A stretch of 64,000 bases of DNA from Microbacterium sp. Clip185 (GTDB lineage: Bacteria > Actinomycetota > Actinomycetes > Actinomycetales > Microbacteriaceae), in NCBI RefSeq assembly GCF_028743715.1, contig NZ_CP117996.1, positions 2,418,001-2,482,000 on the forward strand. Direction: 5' to 3'. How positions within the stretch are numbered: position 1 is the first letter of the stretch; each line of letters begins with the position of its first letter. Both the position numbers and the translations under genes were made by a program. Under the pieces are notes generated by a model, which did no database searches, was not told where the DNA came from, and was given only the letters and a program-made list of their open reading frames with translations. Below are positions 34,182-43,614 of this stretch, piece by piece.

Positions 34182-37163
34182 CTAACGGCAGGTCGTCGAC
34201 GGCACGAGCGCGCTCTGCGTCGTCGTGCGCCCGTCGGCGGCTCTCGCCGTCACCGTCACCGTCTGCGCGGGCGTCGCCGCCAGACGCGTTGTGAACGCAG
34301 CCGATGCAGAGGTGCCCGCAGGCAGGGTCAGCACCTTGTTGCCATAGGCGCCGACGATCGTCGCGGTGATCGTCGCCGGATCGGTGTTGGTGACCGCGAC
34401 CGACTGCACGACCTTTCCGGCGAGGCATTTCGCGGCGGTCGTCATCGCGAAGGCGACCCCGAGCGTCACCGTCGGCGAAGCGGACACGCTCACGCGTCCA
34501 TCGCTGTAGCCGTCGTAGGTGGCGGTGACGGCGCCGACCTGGGCGGGAACCTCGATCGAGGCCGCCCCATCCGACAGCGTCGCGCTCGCACTCCAGCCGG
34601 CACCGGCGAAGGTCACCGTGCCGGCGACCTGACCGGCGTCCGCAGCCTCGACGTGCGCGGTGAGGGTGCGCCCGGATGCGGTGAGCGTCGTCGTCGAGGC
34701 GACGGCGGCCACATCCGTCCACCCGTGCAGGGCAGTGAGCACTGCCTGCGAGACGTTGACGAACGAGCCGTGACGAGGGCTGGCGGGCAGACCTCCCACG
34801 GGTCGCACGTTCCAGTCGGCACGGCGTGAGATCCGGTCGTCGCGGTTGCTGCTCGCGATCTCGTCCCCGGTCGTGACGAACGCGCGGTAGCCGCCCGATC
34901 CGTAGTTGTCGACGAGGAACACGTAGCCGTCGTCGTCGGCGGTGTTGTTCGGGTCTCCCGCGTTCAGCTTGACGATCTGGGGCCCCTCGCCCGCCTGGCC
35001 GGTCTCCAGCCCCGTCATGTGCGTGTCGATCAGCTGCCACCCCGTCTCAGGGTCGGCATTCCAGTCGGAGCGGGTGGTCTTCGCGGTGAGCACCTTCGAG
35101 CGTTCGAGGAAGATGTCCTTGCCCGCCTCGAGCCCGTCGGCGGCTCCGCCGTCCTCGTTCTTGGTGAACCGGTAGTAGTAGTCGCCGATCTTCTGCACCG
35201 TGGAGTCGATCCGCGCGTAACCGGTGTTCTGCCACTCGGCGGGCGGGTACGTGAAGGTGCGGAAGTCACGCGTGAGCACGGTGAACACCCGGGCGTGGAG
35301 GTTGTCGCTGTTCGTCTTGGACGCGTCCGAGTACAGCCGCGACGAGAAGTGCACGACGTACGACTGCAGGGCATCGTCCCAGTACGCCTCCGGCGCCCAC
35401 GTCATGCCGGCGGCCGGCTGGTTGACGGTGATCCCGGTGTTCGCGTCGTTGGTGCGCTTCCAGTGCACCATGTCGGTCGACTCCCACACCTCGATCTTCA
35501 GGCTGCCCTCGGACTGTGCCGGGCCCCATCCGGTACCGCAGCTGATGCAGAGGTCAGTGGCGACCATGTAGTACTTGTCGCCGTCCTTCGAGCGCAGCAC
35601 GTACGGGTCGCGCAGGCCCTTCGTGTCGGTCGTCGAGGTGATGACGGGATTTCCGCCGTTGACGGCCGAGAAGGTGAAGAAGTCGTTCCCGCTGGTCGCC
35701 GCCTGGTAGATCTTCTCGTCGCCGTCGGACTTGAAGTACGCGGCCGCGTAGCCGGCGTCCGGCGCCCAGCGGCCGTGCTCGGCGACGGTGACCTGGAAGG
35801 TGCGCTCGGCCGAGCGGCCGTTCAGCGTGGCGGTCGCGGTCAGCGTGACGCTGCGATCGCCCGCGCCGTAGGCCGGCCGGGTGACGATGCCGCCACCCGC
35901 GAACGGGTCCGCCGAGCCCGCCGCCGGCGCCGTGTAGGCCGGATCCGTTCCCGTCACCAGAGCGGGGTCGGACGAGGTCCAGGAGATGGCGGCGCCGTTG
36001 ACCGCGCCTTTGGTCGCCAGCGGCAGGTTCTCCGTGGTGCGCGTCGCCAGCACGATCGCGTCGAGATCGCTCGCCACGGACGGCGCGACGACGGTGACCT
36101 CGAACGTCAGCGTGCCCAGCGAGCTCGTGGCCGTGAGCGTCACCGGAGTGTCCTGGGTGACGGTGCGCGAGACGACCCCGGTGGTGGACACCGTCTGCGG
36201 CGAAGAGGACGCCCACGTCAGCGCGACACCGTTGACCGTGCTCGCGAGCGTCAGGTTCGTGGACACCCGCTCGAGCGACGGGTTCGCCCCCAGCATGGTG
36301 GCGAGCACGTCACCGCGCAGCAGCGCTGCGGTGGCCGAGCTCTTCTCCTGGGCGCTGGGCATGCTGGCGCGCACGTCGTCCGCGCTGAGGGCTGCGTCCC
36401 AGAACTTCACGTCGGAGACGTCGGCGCGCAGCAGCGCGTCCCCCTGATAGAGGGAGCGTCCGAGGTACCCGAGGATGTTGCCGCTCGGGATGATGGAGCT
36501 CAGCGAGCGGGTGTGCGTGAGGGTCGAGATCACTGCCCCGTCGCGATAGAGCGTGAGCGTGTTGCCCTGACCCACCATGGTGAGGGTCGTGAACCCGGGA
36601 TTCAGACCGCCGCCGGCCGGCATCCGTGTCTCGCCGTTGTCGCTCCCGGACTTCACCCTGATCGCGGCGAGCGCCTGGTTGACGTAGCCGCCCTGCGATG
36701 AACGCGGACTCAAGAAGATGTGATTCCCGAGCTGCGTCGTGTTCCACGGGCCCACCCCGTCGCCGATGACCCAGCCGAAATGGTTGGCCGAGGTCTGGGT
36801 GGCGACGGTGTACTCGACCGTGAAGTCGTTGTCGGTGCCGGTCACGAGCCCCTTGGGCAGCGACGCGTAGCCGTCGGCGCGGAAACGGAGCACGGCGTCG
36901 CCGGCCGCATCCGCGAACGAGGCGTCGGTGAAGCCGGTGAGCGTGGCGTTGCGGCCGTTGCCCGAGACATCGATCAGGGACGAGCCCTGGTGGGACATGT
37001 CGTAGTGGGCGGTGGGAGCAGGAATGTCCGCGGCCTGCGCGGCGAGCGGGGCACCGAGACCGGTGACGGTCAGCGCCGTACCCAGCACGGATGCGGCGAA
37101 CGCGCTGATCCTGCGGTGCCGGCGCGCTGGGGTGGCGGATGAGGGCGGGGAGTTTCTCGTCAT
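34182..37163 (-). CDS. Secreted GH43 glycosidase with LamG-like and Ig-like domains
   Basis: 993 residues. An Arg-rich n-region, a hydrophobic helix (ASVLGTALTVTGLGAPLAAQA) and an Ala-x-Ala site near residue 44 make a signal peptide. A LamG/concanavalin-like region (about 48-260) contains LIDVSGNGRNATL. Bacterial Ig-like repeats (about 320-500) follow, then the five-blade GH43 propeller with GLRDPYVLRS (Asp near 519) and TWAPEAYWDD (acid Glu near 592). Two Ig-like segments end the chain. There is no LPXTG or TM helix, so it is released. GH43 enzymes cut arabinofuranosides, arabinans or xylosides, which fits the furanose-type importer upstream. It has its own transcription unit behind a strong terminator. 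Confidence 0.85.
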   Translation of the reverse strand: MTRNSPPSSATPARRHRRISAFAASVLGTALTVTGLGAPLAAQAADIPAPTAHYDMSHQGSSLIDVSGNGRNATLTGFTDASFADAAGDAVLRFRADGYASLPKGLVTGTDNDFTVEYTVATQTSANHFGWVIGDGVGPWNTTQLGNHIFLSPRSSQGGYVNQALAAIRVKSGSDNGETRMPAGGGLNPGFTTLTMVGQGNTLTLYRDGAVISTLTHTRSLSSIIPSGNILGYLGRSLYQGDALLRADVSDVKFWDAALSADDVRASMPSAQEKSSATAALLRGDVLATMLGANPSLERVSTNLTLASTVNGVALTWASSSPQTVSTTGVVSRTVTQDTPVTLTATSSLGTLTFEVTVVAPSVASDLDAIVLATRTTENLPLATKGAVNGAAISWTSSDPALVTGTDPAYTAPAAGSADPFAGGGIVTRPAYGAGDRSVTLTATATLNGRSAERTFQVTVAEHGRWAPDAGYAAAYFKSDGDEKIYQAATSGNDFFTFSAVNGGNPVITSTTDTKGLRDPYVLRSKDGDKYYMVATDLCISCGTGWGPAQSEGSLKIEVWESTDMVHWKRTNDANTGITVNQPAAGMTWAPEAYWDDALQSYVVHFSSRLYSDASKTNSDNLHARVFTVLTRDFRTFTYPPAEWQNTGYARIDSTVQKIGDYYYRFTKNEDGGAADGLEAGKDIFLERSKVLTAKTTRSDWNADPETGWQLIDTHMTGLETGQAGEGPQIVKLNAGDPNNTADDDGYVFLVDNYGSGGYRAFVTTGDEIASSNRDDRISRRADWNVRPVGGLPASPRHGSFVNVSQAVLTALHGWTDVAAVASTTTLTASGRTLTAHVEAADAGQVAGTVTFAGAGWSASATLSDGAASIEVPAQVGAVTATYDGYSDGRVSVSASPTVTLGVAFAMTTAAKCLAGKVVQSVAVTNTDPATITATIVGAYGNKVLTLPAGTSASAAFTTRLAATPAQTVTVTARAADGRTTTQSALVPSTTCR

Positions 37164-37258
37164 CGAGAGTCCTGTTCGTCTCGAGCGATCGATCGGCGCA
37201 GCGGCCGACGTCGCATCGGATGCGGTGTTCAGTTGTGGATCCGCCCGCGTGCGGGCGC

Positions 37259-37303
37259 GACACGGCGTCGGGACGGACAACGCATCCGTCCCGACGCCGT
37301 GTC
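37259..37303 (-). terminator. Strong terminator of the sugar ABC importer operon
   Basis: A perfect 19-base stem (37259-37277 with 37285-37303) and a seven-base loop lie five bases past the stop of the last permease gene. It should stop transcription before the GH43 gene. Confidence 0.75.
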
Positions 37304-37308
37304 CGGGG

Positions 37309-38352
37309 TCATCTGCGACGTCTGGCCGTCAGCACCCGCTGCAGGAGCACGAAGACGAGCAGGATGCCGCCGGTGATGATCGTGAGGTACTCGGGGCGGA
37401 TGGAGCCGTCCTTCGTGATGATCATCCAGAGGGTCGCGAGCACGAGAGATCCGACGACCGAGCCGAGCACGTACCCCGCTCCGCCTGTGAGCAGCGTGCC
37501 ACCGATGACGACCGCCGCGATCGCGTCGAGCTCCCAGCCGATGGCCGTGACGTTCTGCGCCTTGCCGCCCACCTCCGCCGTGTAGACGACGGCCGCGAGA
37601 CCCGCCAGCGCTCCGCTGATGATGTAGATCGACACCCGGGTGCGAGCGACCGGCAGACCCATCAGCTGCGCCGAGGACTCCGCGCCGCCGATGCCGTAGA
37701 TCGTGCGCCCGGAGCGGGTGCGGTGCAGGAAGAAGAACGCGCCGATCACGACGAGCACCGCGATGAAGAACCCGGGCGTGAGCACGAGGTCGTTCACCTT
37801 GGGGCCGTCGATGAGCTTGAAGTCGGTCGCCAGCAGCAGGATCGGCGAGTCGTCGGGCGCCTGCACGGGCACCGTCGACAGGATCGACGCGAGACCGCGC
37901 GCCAGGAACATCATGGCAAGCGTCGCGATGAACGGCTGCACGTTGAAGTACTGGATGAGCACGCCGGAGACGAGGCCGAACAACGCACCGAAGACGATCA
38001 TCAGCACGATCGCGAGCCACCCGTTCACGCCGATGTTCATCAGCATGACGCCGGCGACCGAGGTGAAGGCCACGACGGCGCCCACCGAGAGGTCGATCCC
38101 GCCGGAGAGGATGACGATCGTCATCCCGACGGCGAGGATGATCGTCGGCGCGAAGCTGACGAGCAGGCTCGACATCGTGCCCATGTGGAACACGCGCCCG
38201 TAGGCGAGCTCGGCGTAGACGAGCATGGCGATCAGCAGGAGCACCGCCGCGAGCGACGGGATCACCGACTGGCTGCGGCCCCAGATGCGGGCGAATCCGC
38301 GAGAGGGTGCCTTGTCGAGGTCGATGGACGAGGTCGAGACGGACGCGCTCAC
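37309..38352 (-). CDS. Sugar ABC transporter permease, YjfF-like
   Basis: 347 residues with about nine or ten membrane segments of the BPD_transp_2 (RbsC) type. GMTIVILSGGIDLSVGAVVAFTSV and IGGAESSAQLMGLPVARTRV are the signature stretches, including the EAA-like loop. Fourth gene of the importer: it overlaps the preceding permease by 4 bases. In E. coli the YtfT-YjfF pair imports galactofuranose. Here the GH43 neighbour suggests an arabino- or galactofuranose; that is inference. Confidence 0.87.
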   Translation of the reverse strand: MSASVSTSSIDLDKAPSRGFARIWGRSQSVIPSLAAVLLLIAMLVYAELAYGRVFHMGTMSSLLVSFAPTIILAVGMTIVILSGGIDLSVGAVVAFTSVAGVMLMNIGVNGWLAIVLMIVFGALFGLVSGVLIQYFNVQPFIATLAMMFLARGLASILSTVPVQAPDDSPILLLATDFKLIDGPKVNDLVLTPGFFIAVLVVIGAFFFLHRTRSGRTIYGIGGAESSAQLMGLPVARTRVSIYIISGALAGLAAVVYTAEVGGKAQNVTAIGWELDAIAAVVIGGTLLTGGAGYVLGSVVGSLVLATLWMIITKDGSIRPEYLTIITGGILLVFVLLQRVLTARRRR

Positions 38353-39389
38353 GCGACAGCCTCCTTTCGGGAACGGGTGCGCCCGAGTCGGAGCACGTAG
38401 CCCCGCACCCGCTCGGACTGCAGGAGAACCAGCACCACGATGACGATCGCCTTGAAGGCGGGCGTCGCGGCGGCCGAGATCCCGAGGAAGAGGACCGTCT
38501 TGTTGAGTGTCGCGATCAGGAGGGCCCCGACCGTGGATCCCAGGATCGAGAACTTGCCGCCGGCGAGCGACGTCCCCCCGATGACGACCGCGAGGATCGC
38601 GTCGAGCTCCATCTGGTAGCCGGTGCCCGAGACGTCCACAGTCATGACCTCCGAGACGGTGAACAGACCGCCCGTCGCCGCGAGCACACCCGAGAGGACG
38701 TACACCGCGATGAGGATGGGCCGCGGCCGGATGCCGGCGAGGCGGCTCGCGGCGGGGTTCACGCCGATGGACTCGATCATCAGACCCAGCGCCGTGCGGC
38801 GCATGATGACCGAGACGAGAACGACGATCACGATCGCCGCGACGAAGCTGATCGGCAACCCGAGTATCTGCCCGTTCGCGATCTGCCGGAAGGGCTCGTT
38901 GGTGGCGTTGGTGTTCTGGCCTCCAGTGATGACGCGGGCGATGCCGCGACCGGCCAGCATCATCACGAGGGTGCTGATGAAGGGCTGGAGCCCGATGACG
39001 GACACGAGCAGACCGTTGACGAGACCGAGGACGGCCCCCAGCAGCAGCGCGATGCCGATCGCGGACAGCATGGCACCCACCGATGTCGGCGCACCCGCTG
39101 CGGACAGGCTCTCCATCGCCGCGGCGCCGCCGACGGCCATGATCGAGCCGACCGACAGGTCGATGCCCTTGGTCGCGATGACGAAGGTCATGCCGAGGGC
39201 GATCATGATGATCGGCGCCGAGACGCGGAGGATATCGAGCAGGTTCCCCGCCAGCATCCCGGTCGTCGGGTTGATGCCGACCGACAGATAGGTGGGGTCC
39301 TTGATGACGTTGAGCGTCAGCAGCAGGACGATCCCGACGATGCCCCAGAACCAGGGCGTGCGCACGAGCGTCTTCAGGAAGGACGTCAT
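38349..39389 (-). CDS. Sugar ABC transporter permease, YtfT-like
   Basis: 346 residues, RbsC family. GMTFVIATKGIDLSVGSIMAVGG and VNPAASRLAGIRPRPI mark the permease signature. It pairs with the YjfF-like subunit as a heterodimer. The start overlaps the ATPase stop and its own stop overlaps the next permease, so the three genes are translationally coupled. Confidence 0.87.
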   Translation of the reverse strand: MTSFLKTLVRTPWFWGIVGIVLLLTLNVIKDPTYLSVGINPTTGMLAGNLLDILRVSAPIIMIALGMTFVIATKGIDLSVGSIMAVGGAAAMESLSAAGAPTSVGAMLSAIGIALLLGAVLGLVNGLLVSVIGLQPFISTLVMMLAGRGIARVITGGQNTNATNEPFRQIANGQILGLPISFVAAIVIVVLVSVIMRRTALGLMIESIGVNPAASRLAGIRPRPILIAVYVLSGVLAATGGLFTVSEVMTVDVSGTGYQMELDAILAVVIGGTSLAGGKFSILGSTVGALLIATLNKTVLFLGISAAATPAFKAIVIVVLVLLQSERVRGYVLRLGRTRSRKEAVA

Positions 39390-40960
39390 GAGAGCTCTCC
39401 TTCGGCGAGCGCCTCGGTCTGGGCCTCGGCCTTCTCTTCCGTTTCGGCAGCGATGATCGAGACGATGCGCTCGGCCGTCACGTCGGGGCCGTTGACGACC
39501 TCGCCGATCTTGTCGTGGTCCTTGAGGATGACGATGCGCTCGGACAGGCGGACGACCTCCTCCAGCTCGGAGGAGATGAAGACGACGCCCATGCCGCCCT
39601 CGGCGAGCTCGGCGACGGTCTCCTGGATGTCGGCCTTCGCACCGACGTCGATGCCGCGCGTCGGCTCGTCGAGCAGCAGCAGCTCCGGCTCCGTGGCCAA
39701 CCAGCGCCCGAGGAGGACCTTCTGCTGGTTGCCGCCCGACAGCAGCCGGATCGGCCGATCGGGGTCGTTCGGTCGCACGCTGAAGCGCTCCATGTAGGTC
39801 TTGACCAGCGCGTCGACCTCGCGAGCCGGGACGCGACGCAGCCAGCCCCGCTTCGCCTGCAGCGCGAGCATGATGTTCTCGCGGACGCTCAGGTCGCCGA
39901 TGATGCCGTCATCGCGGCGGTTCTCGGTGGAGTAGGCGATCCGGTTGGCCAGACCCGCGACGGGCGAGGCGATGTTGGCCTTCTTGCCCCGGATGCGCAC
40001 GGTGCCGGAGTCGGCGCGGTCGGCGCCCATGATGAGTCGGGCAAGCTCCGTGCGTCCGGCACCGAGAAGTCCCGCGAAGCCGACGACCTCGCCGCGGTGG
40101 ATCTCGATGTCGGTCGGGTTCAGCGCACCCTTGCGGCCGAGACCTTCCGCGCTGTACACCGGGGTGTCGGTGCGGTCGCGTTCGTCGACCTGACGGTTGG
40201 AGCCGAGGGCGCGCAGCGCGTCCAGGTCCTTGCCGATCATCTTCGAGATGAGCTGCGTGCGGTCGAGTTCGTGGGTGAGGTACTCCCCCACGAAAGCGCC
40301 GTTGCGCAGGACCGTGATGCGATCGCTGATCGCGTACACCTGGTCGAGGAAGTGGGAGACGAAGAGGATGGCGACGCCCTGGTCGCGAAGGCTCCGGATG
40401 ACACCGAAGAGCACCTCGACCTCGGCGGAGTCCAGGCTCGAGGTCGGCTCGTCGAGGATGAGCACCTTGGATTCGGTGACCATGGCGCGGCTGATGGCGA
40501 CGAGCTGCTGGAGGGCGATCGAGATGGAGGCCAGCGGGGCGCGGGGGTCGAGGTGGCCGAGGCCCATGCGCGCCAGCGCCTCGGCGGCGCGGGCGTGGGT
40601 CTTGCGCCAGTTGATGCCGAGCGGGCCGCGCACCTCGTGGCCGAGCATGACGTTCTCGCCGATCGTCAGGTTCGTGCAGAGGTTGACCTCTTGGTAGACC
40701 GTCGAGATCCCCGCATCCTGCGCGGACTTGGTGCCGGTCAGGCGCCTCTCGACGCCACCTACGAGGATCGACCCGGAGTCGATCTGGTAGACACCGGTGA
40801 GCGCCTTGATCAGCGTGGACTTGCCCGCGCCGTTCTCACCCATGAGGGTGTGGACCTCTCCGGGCAGGAGTCGGAAGTCGACGGCGTCGAGCGCTTTGAC
40901 GCCGGGGAATGTGATCGATGCGCCGCGGACTTCGACGATCGGGGGTGATTCGGTCATCAC
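39386..40960 (-). CDS. Sugar ABC transporter ATP-binding protein (two-domain, YtfR-like)
   Basis: 524 residues with two ABC domains, as in RbsA/YtfR. Domain 1: Walker A GENGAGKST near residue 40 and Walker B VLILDEP. Domain 2: signature LLSGGNQQK and Walker B LLLLDEPTRGIDVGAK near residue 430, with a degenerate Walker A (LLGAGRTEL) as usual. It powers the YtfT/YjfF-like channel. A hairpin separates it from the binding-protein gene upstream. Confidence 0.9.
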   Translation of the reverse strand: MMTESPPIVEVRGASITFPGVKALDAVDFRLLPGEVHTLMGENGAGKSTLIKALTGVYQIDSGSILVGGVERRLTGTKSAQDAGISTVYQEVNLCTNLTIGENVMLGHEVRGPLGINWRKTHARAAEALARMGLGHLDPRAPLASISIALQQLVAISRAMVTESKVLILDEPTSSLDSAEVEVLFGVIRSLRDQGVAILFVSHFLDQVYAISDRITVLRNGAFVGEYLTHELDRTQLISKMIGKDLDALRALGSNRQVDERDRTDTPVYSAEGLGRKGALNPTDIEIHRGEVVGFAGLLGAGRTELARLIMGADRADSGTVRIRGKKANIASPVAGLANRIAYSTENRRDDGIIGDLSVRENIMLALQAKRGWLRRVPAREVDALVKTYMERFSVRPNDPDRPIRLLSGGNQQKVLLGRWLATEPELLLLDEPTRGIDVGAKADIQETVAELAEGGMGVVFISSELEEVVRLSERIVILKDHDKIGEVVNGPDVTAERIVSIIAAETEEKAEAQTEALAEGELS

Positions 40961-41007
40961 TGACGAGCTTCCTCGCTACGGGGCTGATGCCCTCGGGTGC
41001 CGGACAG

Positions 41008-41040
41008 AGAGCGGGGATCGCCCGGGGCGATCCCCGCTCT
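41008..41040 (-). promoter_or_regulatory. Intra-operon hairpin between binding-protein and ATPase genes
   Basis: A 15-base stem (41008-41022 with 41026-41040) with a three-base loop lies in the 115-base gap after the binding-protein gene. Such hairpins often protect or attenuate mRNA so that the binding protein is made in excess over the membrane parts. Confidence 0.6.
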
Positions 41041-41075
41041 GCCTGCCGGCGCGGTTTAGTGCGGGCTCTCGGCGC

Positions 41076-42086
41076 TCAGAAGGCGAGGCCGTCGGCCAGC
41101 GCCTTGTCGGCCGCCTCGGGCGAGTCGAACGTGGCGCTCTTGACGATGATGGTCGAGTCGACCTTGTCGCCCGCGAGGGCCTTCTTCACGGCGTCGACAG
41201 CGTCGGTGCCGAAGAAGGGGTTGTACTGAGCGACGAAGCTCAGGTCGCCCTTGGACAGAGCCTCGAGCGCACCCTTGGTGCCGTCGATCGTGGCGATCTT
41301 CACGTCGGTGCCGGGCTTGAGGCCCGCCGCCGTCACGGCCTGCGCAGCGCCGATGCCCATCTCGTCGTTCTGAGCGAAGATGAACTGGATGTCGTTGTTG
41401 TTGGCCTTCAGGACGGTCTCGATGACCGACTTGCCCTCATCCGTCTTCCAGTTGGCGGTCTGCGCGCCGACCTTGTTCCAGCCGGACTTGCCGCCGAGCG
41501 CCTCGTCGAAGCCCTCGTTGCGCTCGTTGACGACCGACAGACCCGGGACACCCTCGAGCACGAAGTAGTTGGCGCCCTCCGGGAACGCGGTGGTCGCCCA
41601 CTCGCCGACGGACTTCGCGACCTGCACGTTGTCGGGCGCGATACGGGTGACGTAGAGGTCCTCGGGAGCGTCGACACCGCGGTCGAGCAGGATGACCGGA
41701 ATCTCGGCCTCCTTGGCCAGCTTGAGCGAGTCCTCCCAGCCCGACGCCTCGGTGGCGGTGAGCAGGATGACATCGACCTCGTCGTTGACGAAGGTCGAGA
41801 AGGCGTCCAGCTGCGACTTCTGGTCGCTCGGGCTGGCAGCCGGGGCGTACTTGAGCTCGAAGCCGGCGTCCTCCGTAAAGGCGTCCTTGATGGCCTGCTC
41901 GTTGGCGTTGCGCCAGCCGCCCTCGGGACCCACCGCGACGAAGCCGACGGTGGTGAGCTCGCCGCTGCCGCCGCTCGCCTCGCCGCCGGGCTCTGCGTCA
42001 CCGCTCGAGCAGCCGGCCAGCCCCAGCGCGAGAGCACCCACGCCGATGAATCCCAGCATGCCCAGTGCGCGCTTGTTGTGTGCCAT
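41076..42086 (-). CDS. Sugar-binding lipoprotein of the YtfQ type
   Basis: 336 residues. A lipoprotein signal with lipobox LAGC (Cys26) is followed by a Ser/Gly-rich linker. The Peripla_BP_4 fold shows ILLTATEASGWEDSLKLAKEAEIPVILLDRG and IFAQNDEMGIGAAQAV. YtfQ-like proteins bind furanose sugars. AAGGAGG sits six bases before ATG 42086. The first gene of the importer operon, read from a promoter with two LacI-type sites. Confidence 0.9.
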   Translation of the reverse strand: MAHNKRALGMLGFIGVGALALGLAGCSSGDAEPGGEASGGSGELTTVGFVAVGPEGGWRNANEQAIKDAFTEDAGFELKYAPAASPSDQKSQLDAFSTFVNDEVDVILLTATEASGWEDSLKLAKEAEIPVILLDRGVDAPEDLYVTRIAPDNVQVAKSVGEWATTAFPEGANYFVLEGVPGLSVVNERNEGFDEALGGKSGWNKVGAQTANWKTDEGKSVIETVLKANNNDIQFIFAQNDEMGIGAAQAVTAAGLKPGTDVKIATIDGTKGALEALSKGDLSFVAQYNPFFGTDAVDAVKKALAGDKVDSTIIVKSATFDSPEAADKALADGLAF

Positions 42087-42169
42087 GTGATCTCCTCCTT
42101 GAGACTCCCCGACGCTCATCGTCGAAGAGGTGGTCCGTGTGCCCCCCAGCGGGAACGTCGGGTAGCCAC

Positions 42170-42199
42170 ATTGTGCGCGCTAACAAAGTGACTTCGCAA
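42170..42199 (-). promoter_or_regulatory. Promoter of the sugar importer operon
   Basis: Minus strand TTGCGA (42199-42194), 18 bases, CACAAT (42175-42170). The LacI-type site at 42171-42186 covers the -10 and part of the spacer, a classic repression geometry. Confidence 0.5.
42171..42186. promoter_or_regulatory. LacI-type operator 1 of the importer operon
   Basis: Read on the minus strand: TTGTTAGCGCGCACAA, inverted ends TTGT/ACAA with a TTAGCG half-site. It matches 8 of the 10 fixed positions of the general LacI-family pattern TGNTANCGNTANCA. The octamer TGTTAGCG recurs twice before the surface-protein operon. Confidence 0.6.
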
Positions 42200-42241
42200 C
42201 TCTTTCGGGGCGATTCGTTACTTTTCCGTTACCGCGAACAT

Positions 42242-42257
42242 TTGTTGCGCATAACAA
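42242..42257. promoter_or_regulatory. LacI-type operator 2 of the importer operon
   Basis: TTGTTGCGCATAACAA, with perfect TTGTT/AACAA inverted ends and a six-base centre. It lies 71 bases from operator 1 and just past the lacI stop, so two repressor dimers could loop the promoter. Confidence 0.55.
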
Positions 42258-42271
42258 CGCGTGCCAGCGAC

Positions 42272-43291
42272 TCAGTCGCGCGGCGCGGGAGCCGTGGACG
42301 CACGCACGACCAGAAGCGGCGCGATGCGATCGTGCCGAGTGTGATCTTCGCCGTCGATGGCGGCGATCACGAGCTGCAGAGCGAGCTCCCCCAGGGCCGA
42401 GAAGTCCTGGCGGACGGTCGTCAGCGGAGGCAGGAAGTGCCGCGCATCCGGGACGTCGTCGAAGCCGATCACGCTGACGTCCTCCGGCACCCGAAGGCCC
42501 TGATCGACCAGCCCGTGCACGAGACCGAGCGCCATCTGATCGTTCGCGGCGAACACCGCCGTGGCACTGCCGGGATCGAACGCCTTCCCCACTTCGTAGC
42601 CGTAGTCCGAGGTCCAGTCGCCGATGATCGCCTCGCCCGCATCGAGTCCCGCGGCGGCCAGCGATTCACGCCAGCCCTGCTCACGCTCCCTCGCGTCGTA
42701 CCAGTCCAGGGGCCCCGCGAGGTGCGCGATGCGGCGGTGACCGAGCTCGATCAGATGGTCGACCGCGAGTCGTGCGCCGCTGCGCTGGTCCACGGCCGCC
42801 GTGTGCCACACGTCGTCGGACTCGGCCTTGATGACGATCGTGGGAAGCCCCGTGCTCTTCTGCCGCAGCAGTTCGAGCGAAGATGCGCGGGGGGCGATGA
42901 CGCACAGTGCGTCCACCCCCTGGGTCACGAGCTCCACGACTCCGGCGTCCAGCTGCGCGTCGTCATCGTCGTCGATGGAGAACGCGCTGATGGCATAGCC
43001 GACGTCGCGCGCTGCGGCTTCCAGGGCGCGCAGCGTGCTGTTCGGACCGAACTGCACCGGACCGTCGACCAGCACCCCGATCCGCATCGCCCGCCGCGTC
43101 GCCAGCGCCCGCGCGATCGAACTGCGGGTGTAGTTCATCTCCTCGATCGCCTTCAGCACACGCTGGCGTGTCGAGTCGCGGATGTTGGGATGGTCGTTGA
43201 GGACCCGCGAGACGGTCATATGGGACACGCCCGCATGCTTGGCGACGTCGTAGATGCTGGGCCGCTGCCAGCCTCGCGTCAGCTCTGACAC
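42272..43291 (-). CDS. LacI-family sugar repressor
   Basis: 339 residues. The N-terminal helix-turn-helix is PSIYDVAKHAGVSHMTVSRVLNDHPNIR, followed by a hinge helix region (YTRSSIARALATRR) and a periplasmic-binding-protein-like effector domain ending SVIGFDDVPDARHFLPPLTTVRQDF. GTG 43291 has GGAGACGGTGC upstream and overlaps the stop of the surface-anchor gene by 13 bases. It is therefore the last gene of the surface-protein operon, yet lies just upstream of the importer. LacI-type sites occur at both promoters. Confidence 0.92.
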   Translation of the reverse strand: MSELTRGWQRPSIYDVAKHAGVSHMTVSRVLNDHPNIRDSTRQRVLKAIEEMNYTRSSIARALATRRAMRIGVLVDGPVQFGPNSTLRALEAAARDVGYAISAFSIDDDDDAQLDAGVVELVTQGVDALCVIAPRASSLELLRQKSTGLPTIVIKAESDDVWHTAAVDQRSGARLAVDHLIELGHRRIAHLAGPLDWYDAREREQGWRESLAAAGLDAGEAIIGDWTSDYGYEVGKAFDPGSATAVFAANDQMALGLVHGLVDQGLRVPEDVSVIGFDDVPDARHFLPPLTTVRQDFSALGELALQLVIAAIDGEDHTRHDRIAPLLVVRASTAPAPRD

Positions 43292-43614
43292 GCACCGTCT
43301 CCGGAATCGGATGCGGGCGCGGTCTTCGCGCGGCGGGAGGCGGCCGCACGCAGTGCCAGCGCGGCGCCCAGCGCGAGGAGCACAGCTGCGGCCCACAGCA
43401 CCGGTTCCGTCGGAGGCAGACCGCTGGCCGCCAGAGACCCGACGCCCTCGGCTCCCGAGCCGCATCCGCTCGCGCACTCGATCGGGGTGATCTGGACGCT
43501 GACGCCGATCGTCCCCGGGTCAGCGTCGACGTCGGCCGCGTGAGCGGGCATCGTCACCGCGGCAGCCGCGATCGTGCTCGCCAGTGTGGCCAGCACCGCG
43601 CCCCAGCGCTTCAT
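43279..43614 (-). CDS. Small exported protein with sortase-like C-terminal anchor
   Basis: 111 residues. A signal peptide ends at AHA near residue 26. A short mature part has two cysteines (ECASGC). LAASG (residues 61-65) with LPPTEP after it precedes a hydrophobic helix (about 72-91) and a basic tail. This resembles LAxTG/LPxTG cell-wall sorting signals, although the tail (~20 residues) is longer than usual, so a plain membrane anchor is possible. Coupled by 4 bases to the DUF916 gene. Csc/WxL clusters of Firmicutes also contain a small LPxTG protein. Confidence 0.6.
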   Translation of the reverse strand: MKRWGAVLATLASTIAAAAVTMPAHAADVDADPGTIGVSVQITPIECASGCGSGAEGVGSLAASGLPPTEPVLWAAAVLLALGAALALRAAASRRAKTAPASDSGDGACQS

